The position numbers were made by a program, and so were the translations under genes. Below the pieces are notes generated by a model. That model saw only the letters and a list, made by a program, of their open reading frames with translations, had not been told where the DNA came from and did not search any database. From contig CAZUER010000001.1 of the NCBI GenBank assembly GCA_964619345.1, forward strand, positions 37,236 to 101,235: a DNA stretch of 64,000 nucleotides. The letters are read 5' to 3'. Each line of letters begins with the position of its first letter. The stretch's first letter is position 1. Positions 42,967-50,793 of the stretch are shown in pieces. Origin of the DNA: Desulfovermiculus sp964619345 (GTDB taxonomy: Bacteria; Desulfobacterota; Desulfovibrionia; Desulfovibrionales; Desulfothermaceae).

Positions 42967-44244
42967 TTACAGGTCCGGAAAACTGACTTGCCGGGCCGCT
43001 TGCAAAGTTTGTTCAAAATCCCGGTCGGTATGGGCAAAGGAGGTGAAGGTGCACTCAAAACCTGAGGGTGCCATATATATGCCCTGGGAACGCATTTGCC
43101 GATAAAAATGGGCGAAAAGCTCTGTGTTCGAGGTTTTGGCCGTTGCAAAGTCAGTAACCGGGGTGGAGGTGAAAAACAGGGTGAAGGCCGAAGCCAGGCA
43201 GTTGACGTGGATTGAAGCCCCCTTTTCTTCCAGGATGCTTTTGAGTTCCAGGGCCAAACGTTTGGTTTTCTCAGCCAAGGTGGCATAATCACTGTTTTGC
43301 AGCACAGTCAGGGTGGCTGCCCCGGCGGCCATGGCCACCGGATTGCCGGCCAGGGTTCCAGCTTGATAGGTTTGTCCGCAGGGGGCCAGATGCTCCATAA
43401 TCTCTCTTTTTCCGCCAAAGGCTCCTACCGGGAAGCCCCCGCCGATGATCTTTCCCAGGCAGGTCAGGTCCGGAGTGACTCCAAACAGGCTTTGGGCGCC
43501 CCCATAATCCATGCGGAATCCAGTAATCACTTCGTCGAAGATAAGCAGGCTGCCGTTTTCCTCAGTCAACTTGCGCAATCCAGGCAAAAAATCCGGACTG
43601 GGCGGGACCAGGCCCATGTTCCCGGCTACGGGCTCGACAATGACAGCCGCTATCTCCGATCCATGCTGGGCAAAGAGCTCCTGGACCGAGTGCAGATCGT
43701 TGTAAGGGGCCAGCAAGGTGTCCTGGACCGTATGGTCTGGAACTCCCGGAGTGCCGGGCAGGGAGAGGGTGGCCAGACCTGAACCGGCCTGGGCCAACAG
43801 GCTGTCTACATGGCCGTGGTAGCAGCCGATACATTTTACAATCTTATCTCGCCCAGTAGAGGCCCGAGCCAGGCGCAGGGCGGTCATGGTCGCCTCTGTG
43901 CCCGAATTGACCATTCGGACCATGTCCACTCCGGGCAGGGCCTGGATAATGAGTTCAGCCAGGGAGATCTCATGTTTGGATGGAGCTCCGAAGCTGGCTC
44001 CCAGATCTATGGCCTGGTGGGCGGCTTCCATGACCTCTTCCCGGCAGTGCCCCAAGAGGAGTGGGCCCCAGGACATGACGTAATCTATGAATTCCTGGCC
44101 TTCTTCGGAAAATATGCGGCTGCCTTTCCCCTGCCGAATGAAAAGGGGATCGGTGTGGACGCTCTGGCAAGCTCGAACCGGGCTGTTTACCCCGCCGGGA
44201 ATGAGTTGTTGGGCTTTGGCGAAGAGTTGGGCCGATGTTTCCAT
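42967..44244 (-). CDS. hemL: Glutamate-1-semialdehyde 2,1-aminomutase
   Basis: HemL forms 5-aminolevulinate, the first committed tetrapyrrole precursor. The 425-residue fold-type I enzyme has NSGTEATMTALRLARASTGR, CIGCYHGHVDSLL, FDEVITGFR and LGKIIGGGFPVGAFGG with the cofactor lysine. Length is normal. An ahbB-like gene lies 24 bases upstream in the same direction, so the two form a haem operon. Confidence 0.97.
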   Translation of the reverse strand: METSAQLFAKAQQLIPGGVNSPVRACQSVHTDPLFIRQGKGSRIFSEEGQEFIDYVMSWGPLLLGHCREEVMEAAHQAIDLGASFGAPSKHEISLAELIIQALPGVDMVRMVNSGTEATMTALRLARASTGRDKIVKCIGCYHGHVDSLLAQAGSGLATLSLPGTPGVPDHTVQDTLLAPYNDLHSVQELFAQHGSEIAAVIVEPVAGNMGLVPPSPDFLPGLRKLTEENGSLLIFDEVITGFRMDYGGAQSLFGVTPDLTCLGKIIGGGFPVGAFGGKREIMEHLAPCGQTYQAGTLAGNPVAMAAGAATLTVLQNSDYATLAEKTKRLALELKSILEEKGASIHVNCLASAFTLFFTSTPVTDFATAKTSNTELFAHFYRQMRSQGIYMAPSGFECTFTSFAHTDRDFEQTLQAARQVSFPDL

Positions 44245-44268
44245 GCCCTTAAACCTCCTTAAGTAGTA

Positions 44269-44757
44269 TTAGAAGTACTGCATAGATGTCTTTTTGAGTT
44301 CTTGATGGCTAAAGAGAAGCTCGAAGCGTTGCAAACCGGTCTGCCCCTGCAGCTCGCTGACCACCTGTCGACAATCTTCCTCGCTGCGTCCATGCACCAT
44401 GGTGTACAGATTAAACGGCCATTCCGGGCAGTTGCGGCGTTGATAGCAATGGGTGATTTCCGAACGCGAGCACATAATCCGGCTGACCTCTTCCATGTTC
44501 CGGTCAGGCGGGACATGCCAGGCGACCATGACATTGCAATCGTATCCGGCTTCCTGATGGCGCAAGGTGGCTCCGAAACGACGGATGATGCCCTGATCTT
44601 TGAGTTCGCGCAACAGGGCCAGGACCTTTTCTTCAGAAACGTCCAGCTTCCGGGCAATGCTGGCAAAGGGAGTGGGCGAATCGGGCAGAGTCCCTTGCAC
44701 CAGGCGAAGTATGGCTTGTTCAGTTGGGTCAAAAGCGGGCTTTATGTCTGCTTGCAT
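44269..44757 (-). CDS. ahbB: Siroheme decarboxylase subunit, AhbA/AhbB family (AsnC-like)
   Basis: A 162-residue Lrp/AsnC-fold protein of the siroheme decarboxylase type, which converts siroheme to 12,18-didecarboxysiroheme in the alternative haem pathway. It has an N-terminal HTH-like part (PFASIARKLDVSEEKVLALL), RRFGATLRHQEAGYDCN, and the family block HCYQRRNCPEWPFNLYTMVHG. The start is uncertain: ATG at 44757 gives a typical length, ATG at 44805 and TTG at 44847 are possible. The usual second subunit was not seen beside it. It lies upstream of hemL. Confidence 0.85.
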   Translation of the reverse strand: MQADIKPAFDPTEQAILRLVQGTLPDSPTPFASIARKLDVSEEKVLALLRELKDQGIIRRFGATLRHQEAGYDCNVMVAWHVPPDRNMEEVSRIMCSRSEITHCYQRRNCPEWPFNLYTMVHGRSEEDCRQVVSELQGQTGLQRFELLFSHQELKKTSMQYF

Positions 44758-44930
44758 GGAAGTGACAGCCTTCGTAAGGGGTCCGTGATCTGGAACGCTG
44801 GGCATCCTTTCAGAGCCGTATTTACCTTTTTCCAACTTCTCATGCAAGGTGCCGCCTTGACCTTGCTTCTACTTCCCGGTATCTGAAGGCAGAAAGTGAA
44901 TTGATGAGAATGAATACAAGTAGGTGATGC

Positions 44931-45923
44931 ATGAGGATTGCCGTGGTTGGGGCTGGGTCCTGGGGAACCACTCTGGCCGGATTGTTAGCGGACAAAGGGG
45001 GGGACGTTTCTCTGTGGGTGCGGGAAAAAGAGCTGGCGGATATAATCCGGCAGACCGCGGAGAACAGCTGGTTTTTGCCCCAAGTCAAGCTCCCTCCAGG
45101 CCTTCAGGTTTCTTCGGATCTGGAGGAAAGTCTCAAGGGGGCCCAGTATGTGCTCATGGCCGTTCCCTGCCAGTTTCTGCGCTTGGTCCTGCGGCAGATG
45201 CGGTCCAGCTTGCCTGCTGATCCGGTCATTGTCTGTTGCAGTAAAGGGATCGAGATAGAGTCCTTGAGGCCCATGTCCGGGGTGGTCATGGACGAATTGG
45301 GAGACTTGGGTCCCGAGTATGCAGTTCTGTCCGGTCCTTCTTTTGCCCGGGAGGTCAGCCAGGGACTGCCCACGGCGGTCACCTTGGGCTGTCAGAACAA
45401 GGCCCTGGGAGCTGATCTGCAGCTCTCCCTGTCCACTGAATACTTCCGGGTCTATTTGAGTTCGGACTATCGGGGTGTGGAGCTGGGCGGAGCCCTGAAA
45501 AACGTCATGGCTATCGCTACGGGAATCTGCGACGGGCTGGAATTCGGGACCGATGCCCGGGCGGCTCTCATTACCCGGGGCTTGGCCGAGATGTCCAGGC
45601 TGGGGGTAGCGCTGGGGGCCAAGGCCCAGACCTTTATGGGCCTGTCCGGACTGGGGGATCTGGTTTTGACATGCACAGGGGATCTGAGCCGTAATCGCCA
45701 GGTTGGCCTGCGCATGGGTCGAGGGGAGTCTTTGCCATCCATCGAGCAAAGCATGCGGGCCGTAGCCGAAGGGGTCAAGACCACTCAGGCCGTTTATGAG
45801 TTGGGCCGCAAAGAAGAAGTGGATCTGCCCATCACCGAGCAGGTGTATGAGATGTTGTATGCCCACAAAGACCCTAGGCAGGCGGTATATGAACTTATGA
45901 CCCGGGCATTGAAGGAGGAATGA
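44931..45923 (+). CDS. gpsA: Glycerol-3-phosphate dehydrogenase (NAD(P)+)
   Basis: GpsA makes sn-glycerol 3-phosphate for phospholipids. The 330-residue protein has the nucleotide loop VVGAGSWGTTLAGLL, GIEIESLRPM, and GALKNVMAIATGICDGLEFGTDARAALITRG with the catalytic Lys. It is divergent from the ahbB-like gene. Downstream is a palindrome and the cooS promoter region. Confidence 0.96.
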   Translation: MRIAVVGAGSWGTTLAGLLADKGGDVSLWVREKELADIIRQTAENSWFLPQVKLPPGLQVSSDLEESLKGAQYVLMAVPCQFLRLVLRQMRSSLPADPVIVCCSKGIEIESLRPMSGVVMDELGDLGPEYAVLSGPSFAREVSQGLPTAVTLGCQNKALGADLQLSLSTEYFRVYLSSDYRGVELGGALKNVMAIATGICDGLEFGTDARAALITRGLAEMSRLGVALGAKAQTFMGLSGLGDLVLTCTGDLSRNRQVGLRMGRGESLPSIEQSMRAVAEGVKTTQAVYELGRKEEVDLPITEQVYEMLYAHKDPRQAVYELMTRALKEE

Positions 45924-46014
45924 CGGCCGGTTGATTTCACCTCCCTCTGCATCTTCTGGGTAAGGCCAGACGAAGGTGGGATCGGTACAACAGAGACAGA
46001 AGCCGGAAAGGATC

Positions 46015-46048
46015 AAGTGGTTTTGTATGGGTATAAACATAACCACTT
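46015..46048. repeat. Palindrome AAGTGGTT-N18-AACCACTT upstream of cooS
   Basis: Arms AAGTGGTT (46015-46022) and AACCACTT (46041-46048) pair exactly, with further TGT/ACA pairing inside. It is followed by a T-rich run, so it could end gpsA transcription, or be an operator 22 bases before the cooS -35. Confidence 0.45.
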
Positions 46049-46070
46049 TAAATGTTTTGTTTTCTTCTTC

Positions 46071-46099
46071 TTGACAAAAGAAAGCATTCAACGTACAAT
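46071..46099 (+). promoter_or_regulatory. cooS: Strong sigma-70 promoter of cooS
   Basis: TTGACA, a 17-base spacer, then TACAAT. Predicted transcription begins near 46106, leaving a leader of about 100 bases to the ATG at 46207, with GGGAGG as ribosome site. No CooA-type TGTC-N8-GACA box was seen. Confidence 0.75.
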
Positions 46100-46206
46100 G
46101 ACTCGAATTTAAAGAAATATCAGTAGGTTAGCAGGTCTGCTTTAGAGAGGTTGGGCGTCACCTTCCTTCTGAAGAGTCTTCAATCGTCCATGACAGGGAG
46201 GATCAT

Positions 46207-48204
46207 ATGGAAAAGAAGGAAAAGAAGGCTGCGGTGGAAAAGAAATCTTCAGAATCCAAGTCAGCGGGCATTACCCCCAAAGATGTGACCATCTGCAAGG
46301 CCACAGAACAAATGCTGGACAAGGCCAAGCGGGACGGAGTGGAGACTGCCTTTGATCGGGCCGCGAGCATGAAAGCTTGCCCGATCGGAGCCGATTCCGC
46401 CTGCTGCAAACATTGCTCCATGGGTCCCTGCCGGCTCAATGCCAAGGATCCCTACGGAAAAGTGGGGGTTTGCGGTGCGACCATCGATACCATCCAGGCC
46501 CGTAACTTTGCCCGGATGGTGGCCTCCGGGGCTGCCGCCCATACCGACCACGGCATGGGCATGCTGGATGTGTTCCGGGAAGTTGTTCACGGCAAAATCA
46601 AGGACTACAAGATCAAGGATACGGTCAAGCTGGAGCAGGTGGCTCAGTCCGTAGGCATTGAAACCCAGGACAGGTCTGTGGAAGACATTGCCAAGGATCT
46701 GTACCAGGAGCTGGAGAGGACCTATACCCAGGTGGAAGGGGAGATCCCCTTTGTTTCCCGGGTCCCGGAAAAAACCCTGGAGAACTGGCGCAAGCTGGGC
46801 ATCGTTCCCAGGGGAGCCATGCGGGAGATCATGGAGATCATGCACCGCACCCATATGGGCGTGGACCAGCACTATGAAAACATCACCAAACAGTGCAGCC
46901 GCACGGCCCTTTCCGACGGTTGGGGCGGGTCAATGGTGGCTACCGAGATCTCGGACATCCTGTTCGGGACTCCCACCCCGGTCCAGGCCGATGTGAATAT
47001 GGGCTGTCTGAAGGAAGACCACGTCAACGTCATCGTGCATGGACATGAACCAAATATGTTCGAATCCATGCTGGCCTCTGTCAACGATCCGGCCTTGGTG
47101 GAGGCGGCCAAGGAAGCCGGGGCCAAAGGAATCAACCTGGTCGGCATGTGCTGTTCCGGGGCGGAAATGCTTTCCAGGCACGGGGTGCCCCACGCCGGGA
47201 ACTTCATGTCCACCGAGGCCATCTTGATCACCGGAGCAGTGGACGCCATGGCCGTGGACGTACAGTGCATCAAGCAGGGCCTGGCTCCGGTAGCCAAGTG
47301 CTACAACTCCTATCTGTTCACCACCAACCCCCGCTGCCACATCGAAGGGGCGGAGCACCTCGAATTTGTGGAGCATGAGCCCAAGAAGTGCACTGACGAG
47401 GTGGTGGTCAAGGCCATCGCCCGGTTCAAGAACCGTACGGCCAAGGTGGAGATTCCCAACATCTCCAACGCCGGGATTCACGGGTTTTCCCACGAGTATA
47501 TCCAGTACATGCTGGGTGGGAGCTTCCGGGCCTCGTACAAGCCTTTGAACGACAACATCATCAACGGACGCATCCGGGGCATCGCCGGGGTGGTGGGGTG
47601 CACTAATCCCCGGGTCAAACACGACTGGGTGCATGTGGAACTGGTCAAGGAGCTGATCAAGAACGACGTTCTGGTCCTGCAGACCGGCTGCTCCCAGATC
47701 TCCCTGGCCAAGGCCGGACTTTTGACCCCGGAGGCCGCCCATCTGGCGGGTGACGGATTGAAGGAAGTCTGCGACACTGTGGGATGCCCCCCGGTGTTGG
47801 GCCTGGGATCCTGCGTGGACAACAGCCGCATCTTGATCGCCGCCTCGGCGGTGGTCAAGGAAGGTGGACTGGGCGAAAGCATTGCCGATCTGCCGGCTGC
47901 CGGTGCCGCACCGGAGTGGATGAGTGAAAAGGCCATCAGCATTGGGCATTATTTTGTAGCCTCCGGGGTGTACACCATCTTCGGGGCCACCTTCCCGGTC
48001 ACGGACAACACCAAGTTCAAAGATCTCCTGTTCAGTGGTCTGGAAGAGCAGGGTTTGGGTACTTGGGACTTTGCTGCTGATCCTTACGAGATGGCTAAGA
48101 AGATGCTGGCCCATATTGATAAGAAGCGCAAAGCCCTGGGTCTGGACAAGGCCAGAGAACGGGTCCTCTTTGACATGGCCGCCAGGCGGGAGATGGCCGC
48201 CTAA
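46207..48204 (+). CDS. cooS: Anaerobic nickel carbon-monoxide dehydrogenase, catalytic subunit CooS
   Basis: CooS interconverts CO and CO2 at a [NiFe4S4] C-cluster. The 665-residue protein has Cys58, 66, 67, 70, 75 and 89 at exactly the spacing of the D- and B-cluster ligands of monofunctional CODH (C-X7-CC-X2-C-X4-C-X13-C). C-cluster region segments are HGHEPNMFESML, MCCSGAEML, GVVGCTNPR, QTGCSQISLAKAG and LGLGSCVDNSRI. It has its own strong promoter and terminator, and no cooC, cooF or acetyl-CoA synthase gene is adjacent. Its role (CO oxidation, CO cycling or CO2 fixation) cannot be settled here. Confidence 0.97.
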   Translation: MEKKEKKAAVEKKSSESKSAGITPKDVTICKATEQMLDKAKRDGVETAFDRAASMKACPIGADSACCKHCSMGPCRLNAKDPYGKVGVCGATIDTIQARNFARMVASGAAAHTDHGMGMLDVFREVVHGKIKDYKIKDTVKLEQVAQSVGIETQDRSVEDIAKDLYQELERTYTQVEGEIPFVSRVPEKTLENWRKLGIVPRGAMREIMEIMHRTHMGVDQHYENITKQCSRTALSDGWGGSMVATEISDILFGTPTPVQADVNMGCLKEDHVNVIVHGHEPNMFESMLASVNDPALVEAAKEAGAKGINLVGMCCSGAEMLSRHGVPHAGNFMSTEAILITGAVDAMAVDVQCIKQGLAPVAKCYNSYLFTTNPRCHIEGAEHLEFVEHEPKKCTDEVVVKAIARFKNRTAKVEIPNISNAGIHGFSHEYIQYMLGGSFRASYKPLNDNIINGRIRGIAGVVGCTNPRVKHDWVHVELVKELIKNDVLVLQTGCSQISLAKAGLLTPEAAHLAGDGLKEVCDTVGCPPVLGLGSCVDNSRILIAASAVVKEGGLGESIADLPAAGAAPEWMSEKAISIGHYFVASGVYTIFGATFPVTDNTKFKDLLFSGLEEQGLGTWDFAADPYEMAKKMLAHIDKKRKALGLDKARERVLFDMAARREMAA

Positions 48205-48231
48205 ATTCCAGCCGGAAGCCGGCTGGAATTT
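48203..48231 (+). repeat. Hairpin overlapping the cooS stop codon
   Basis: Thirteen-base perfect arms AAATTCCAGCCGG and CCGGCTGGAATTT around AAG. There is no T tract after it, so it is more likely an mRNA-end stabiliser than a terminator; a true terminator follows at 48303. Confidence 0.6.
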
Positions 48232-48302
48232 ACATGTTAGATAAAATCATACTTTTGGGAACACGCGGGGAAACGCTCTGCGTCTGAAACCAAAAATCGC
48301 AT

Positions 48303-48333
48303 AAAAAAAGGCTCCCTCAGGGAGCCTTTTTTT
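48303..48333. terminator. Bidirectional intrinsic terminator between cooS and argB
   Basis: Stem GGCTCCC/GGGAGCC with loop TCA, flanked by seven A and seven T. It insulates cooS from argB, which begins 20 bases later. Confidence 0.9.
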
Positions 48334-48353
48334 ATAATGCTTTTGAGAGGTGT

Positions 48354-49241
48354 GTGGTGACGATTGACAATGAAATGGCCAAGGCCAAGATCCTCCTGGA
48401 GTCTCTTCCCTATATCCGCCAGTTTTACGGACAGACTGTGGTCATCAAATACGGGGGGCATGCCATGAAGGATGAGCAGCTGCAGAAGCAGTTTGCTTTA
48501 AATGTGGTCCTACTCAAGTATATCGGGATCAATCCGGTCATTGTACATGGGGGTGGGCCGCAGATCGGGCAGATGCTTTCCCAGCTGGGGATCAGCAGTG
48601 AATTCCGGCAGGGGCTGCGGGTCACTGATCGGGCTACGATGGATGTGGTGGAAATGGTCCTGGTTGGCAGGGTAAATAAGAATATCGTCAATTTGATCAA
48701 CCAGAACGGAGGATCGGCGGTTGGGCTTTCCGGCAAGGACGGAGGCTTGATCCAGGCCCGCAAAATGGAGATGGTTGTTTCCAAAAAAGATGCTCCCCCG
48801 GAGATCATAGACCTGGGGCGGGTGGGTGAAGTGGTCCGTATCCGAACCGAAGTGATCAAAGCCCTGGACCGGGACAGATTTATACCAGTCATAGCCCCGG
48901 TGGGAGTGGATGAGGCCGGGGAGACCTACAACATCAATGCCGATTCCGTTGCCGGGGCCGTAGCCGTAGCTCTGGGGGCCAAGCGCTTGATTTTGCTTAC
49001 AGATGTGCCCGGGGTATTAGAGGGCGGAGAAAATCTCATTTCCACCTTGACCCGCCGGGAAGCCCTGGAGGCCATAGACCAGGAAACCGTGCACGGGGGG
49101 ATGATTCCCAAGCTGAAGTGTTGTTTGCAGGCTGTGGAAGGAGGGGTGGAGAAGGCTCATATCATCGACGGCCGGGTGGAAAATTCCCTCCTCTTGGAGC
49201 TTTTCACCCAGGCCGGAATTGGGACCGAGATTGTGCAGTGA
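48354..49241 (+). CDS. argB: Acetylglutamate kinase
   Basis: ArgB phosphorylates N-acetylglutamate, the feedback-controlled step of arginine synthesis in many bacteria. The 295-residue protein has VIKYGGHAM, VHGGGPQIG, QGLRVTD, DADSVAGAVA-like NADSVAGAVAVALGA and LLTDVPGVLEG. The N-terminal helix (EMAKAKILLESLPYIRQF) resembles that of arginine-sensitive forms. The start is GTG at 48354. Its end overlaps the end of a convergent methyltransferase gene by 38 bases. Confidence 0.96.
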   Translation: MVTIDNEMAKAKILLESLPYIRQFYGQTVVIKYGGHAMKDEQLQKQFALNVVLLKYIGINPVIVHGGGPQIGQMLSQLGISSEFRQGLRVTDRATMDVVEMVLVGRVNKNIVNLINQNGGSAVGLSGKDGGLIQARKMEMVVSKKDAPPEIIDLGRVGEVVRIRTEVIKALDRDRFIPVIAPVGVDEAGETYNINADSVAGAVAVALGAKRLILLTDVPGVLEGGENLISTLTRREALEAIDQETVHGGMIPKLKCCLQAVEGGVEKAHIIDGRVENSLLLELFTQAGIGTEIVQ

Positions 49242-49860
49242 TTTCCCATAAAAATATGCGCATGTTTTGGTAGGATTGATAGGAGATCTCCTCAGCCTTC
49301 ACACAATGGGCTTGCCATCCGGATTGGGGGAGGATGTGCTCCCAAAATGATCTGCTGACCTCACGGTCCGGGCTGGCCATCCAGATTGTCCCTCCCGGTG
49401 CCAGCAATTGGTCCCAAAGGCAAAGAAGAGGCTGGAAAAAACGGGATTCGTAAAGGATGTCCGCGCCGAATATGTAGGGAAAGGTCTTGGGCTGAAAGCA
49501 GGGCTTACGCCAATCCATACCCACCCAGGCTAAGGTGCTCGAACTTTGCACGCTTTGTTGGGCAAAGGCCAAAGCCTGAGGTTCATAATCCGTTCCCACA
49601 ACCCGGGCCCGGCAGAAGGCGGCCGCCTGAGCGCTCAGGCCCAGACCGCATCCCAAATCCAGGCACCGGGATCCAGAGATTTGTTTTTCCTGCCGCAAAA
49701 GCCACCTGGCCAGAACAATTGAGGCCGGCCAGAGCTCAACCCAGTAAGGAATACGCTCATCTGAATCAAGCCCCCCTTCAGCCATGTTTTCCCACATGGT
49801 CTCCAGATCGGAGGGGCGGTGGAGATGAAAGGACCACCCATTGAGGTCGATGTGCAACAT
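49204..49860 (-). CDS. Class I SAM methyltransferase, protein-lysine (METTL21/EEF-KMT-like)
   Basis: A 218-residue methyltransferase with LDLGCGLGLSAQAAAF near residue 67, then VGTDYEPQALAFAQQ, and GADILYESRFFQPLL, which resembles the post-I [DE]-x-x-Y-E motif of the lysine methyltransferase family 16. Protein substrates are likely but unknown. Its 3' end overlaps that of argB on the opposite strand. No promoter was assigned. Confidence 0.82.
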   Translation of the reverse strand: MLHIDLNGWSFHLHRPSDLETMWENMAEGGLDSDERIPYWVELWPASIVLARWLLRQEKQISGSRCLDLGCGLGLSAQAAAFCRARVVGTDYEPQALAFAQQSVQSSSTLAWVGMDWRKPCFQPKTFPYIFGADILYESRFFQPLLCLWDQLLAPGGTIWMASPDREVSRSFWEHILPQSGWQAHCVKAEEISYQSYQNMRIFLWEITAQSRSQFRPG

Positions 49861-49889
49861 GGACGCATTCTTAGGCTATAGTTCCACTC

Positions 49890-49919
49890 TTGACAAGCAT
49901 TGTATATCGTCCATAGAAT
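49890..49919 (+). promoter_or_regulatory. Promoter of the TetR gene cluster
   Basis: TTGACA, an 18-base spacer, then TAGAAT. CGTCCA occurs twice around the -10 (49908-49913 and 49923-49928) and GAATGAACGT overlaps it, a possible TetR-family operator half site. The leader to the tetR ATG is about 220 bases. Confidence 0.6.
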
Positions 49920-50035
49920 GAACGTCCAGTAGGTGAACAGTGTTTTGCTTTCACTGTGGGGGGTATGAGTTGCGTACTGGCCCTGGGTACTCGTAGTAAA
50001 CTCAATTCCGGTCGTTGGCTTGGCCGTCCGGGACC

Positions 50036-50069
50036 GCCAGCCACGCGCAGACGCGTGGCTGGCTTCTTT
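50036..50069 (+). terminator. GC-rich leader hairpin before tetR, terminator-like
   Basis: Twelve-base perfect arms GCCAGCCACGCG and CGCGTGGCTGGC around CAGA, followed by TTCTTT. It lies between the promoter and the tetR start, so it would act as a leader element or attenuator. Confidence 0.5.
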
Positions 50070-50089
50070 GATGCCAGCTTTGCGAGCAT

Positions 50090-50131
50090 CTGGGCCCAAA
50101 AATATGTCAGATTTGCCGGAGCAAAGCTGAC
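50090..50131 (+). repeat. Two-hairpin dispersed repeat, copy D (partial)
   Basis: Keeps GGGCCCAAAAATATGTCAGATTTGCC, then GGAGCAAAGCTGAC; its first hairpin is degenerate. It lies in the tetR leader, just before the ribosome site AAGGAGG. Confidence 0.65.
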
Positions 50132-50145
50132 CGGAAGGAGGGGGG

Positions 50146-50763
50146 ATGAGTACAAAGGCATTCCACGAGTTGCATGAAACCGCTCAAGTCATTTTGCGGG
50201 AAGCGCATGAGCTTTTCTACGAGAAAGGGTATGAAAAGGCCTCTATGCGCGAAATTGCAGAGCGGGTGGGCATTAGCAAGGCGGCTATGTACCATCACTT
50301 CATGAACAAAGAAGAGATCTTGTACACCATCTGTTTGCAGGCCGGAAACCTGGTGTATGATAATCTGCAGCAGGCCATCCGCAGAAACGAAGACCTGAAC
50401 GTTCCGGTCCAAGAACAGATCACGGACATCCTTTTAGAGTACACCACAAGCTATCTGCAGAACAAAAACTTCAACAAAATCCTTCTCCACGATATTGAAT
50501 CCCTGCCCCAGGACAAAAAAAGAGTTATCCTGGACATTGAAAAAGCCAATGTCCAGCAATTACGAGCTTTCCTTCACAACTTGATGCTCAGGGGGCGGCT
50601 TCGGAAATGCAATTTGACGGTGCTCACCTTCTCCTTGTTCAGCGCTGTGCACTGGCTCTATTTTTGGTATCGACCAGATAAGGAACTTTCAGTCCAGGAC
50701 ATAGTGGAGGACATAGTGGATATTTATACCAACGGCATTCGAGCTGAGGGTAATGATGTATAG
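50146..50763 (+). CDS. TetR/AcrR-family transcriptional regulator
   Basis: A 205-residue repressor-type regulator. The helix-turn-helix is in YEKASMREIAERVGISKAAM (about residues 28-47), followed by YHHFMNKEEIL; the C-terminal ligand domain is of the common type without a specific family mark. It starts at ATG 50146 after AAGGAGG. It probably controls the CoA-transferase, acyl-CoA dehydrogenase and FadL genes downstream, as FadR-like TetR proteins do, but the ligand is unknown. Confidence 0.88.
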   Translation: MSTKAFHELHETAQVILREAHELFYEKGYEKASMREIAERVGISKAAMYHHFMNKEEILYTICLQAGNLVYDNLQQAIRRNEDLNVPVQEQITDILLEYTTSYLQNKNFNKILLHDIESLPQDKKRVILDIEKANVQQLRAFLHNLMLRGRLRKCNLTVLTFSLFSAVHWLYFWYRPDKELSVQDIVEDIVDIYTNGIRAEGNDV

Positions 50764-50793
50764 GCGCGGGTAACTTTGGCAGAGGTGCGTGAT

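Noticed and set aside
46071..46099. CooA-binding site at the cooS promoter
   Set aside because: The TGTC-N8-GACA type sequence is not present near the promoter.
46930..48114. A 394-residue minus-strand open frame
   Set aside because: It is antisense to cooS with low-complexity sequence and no known motif.
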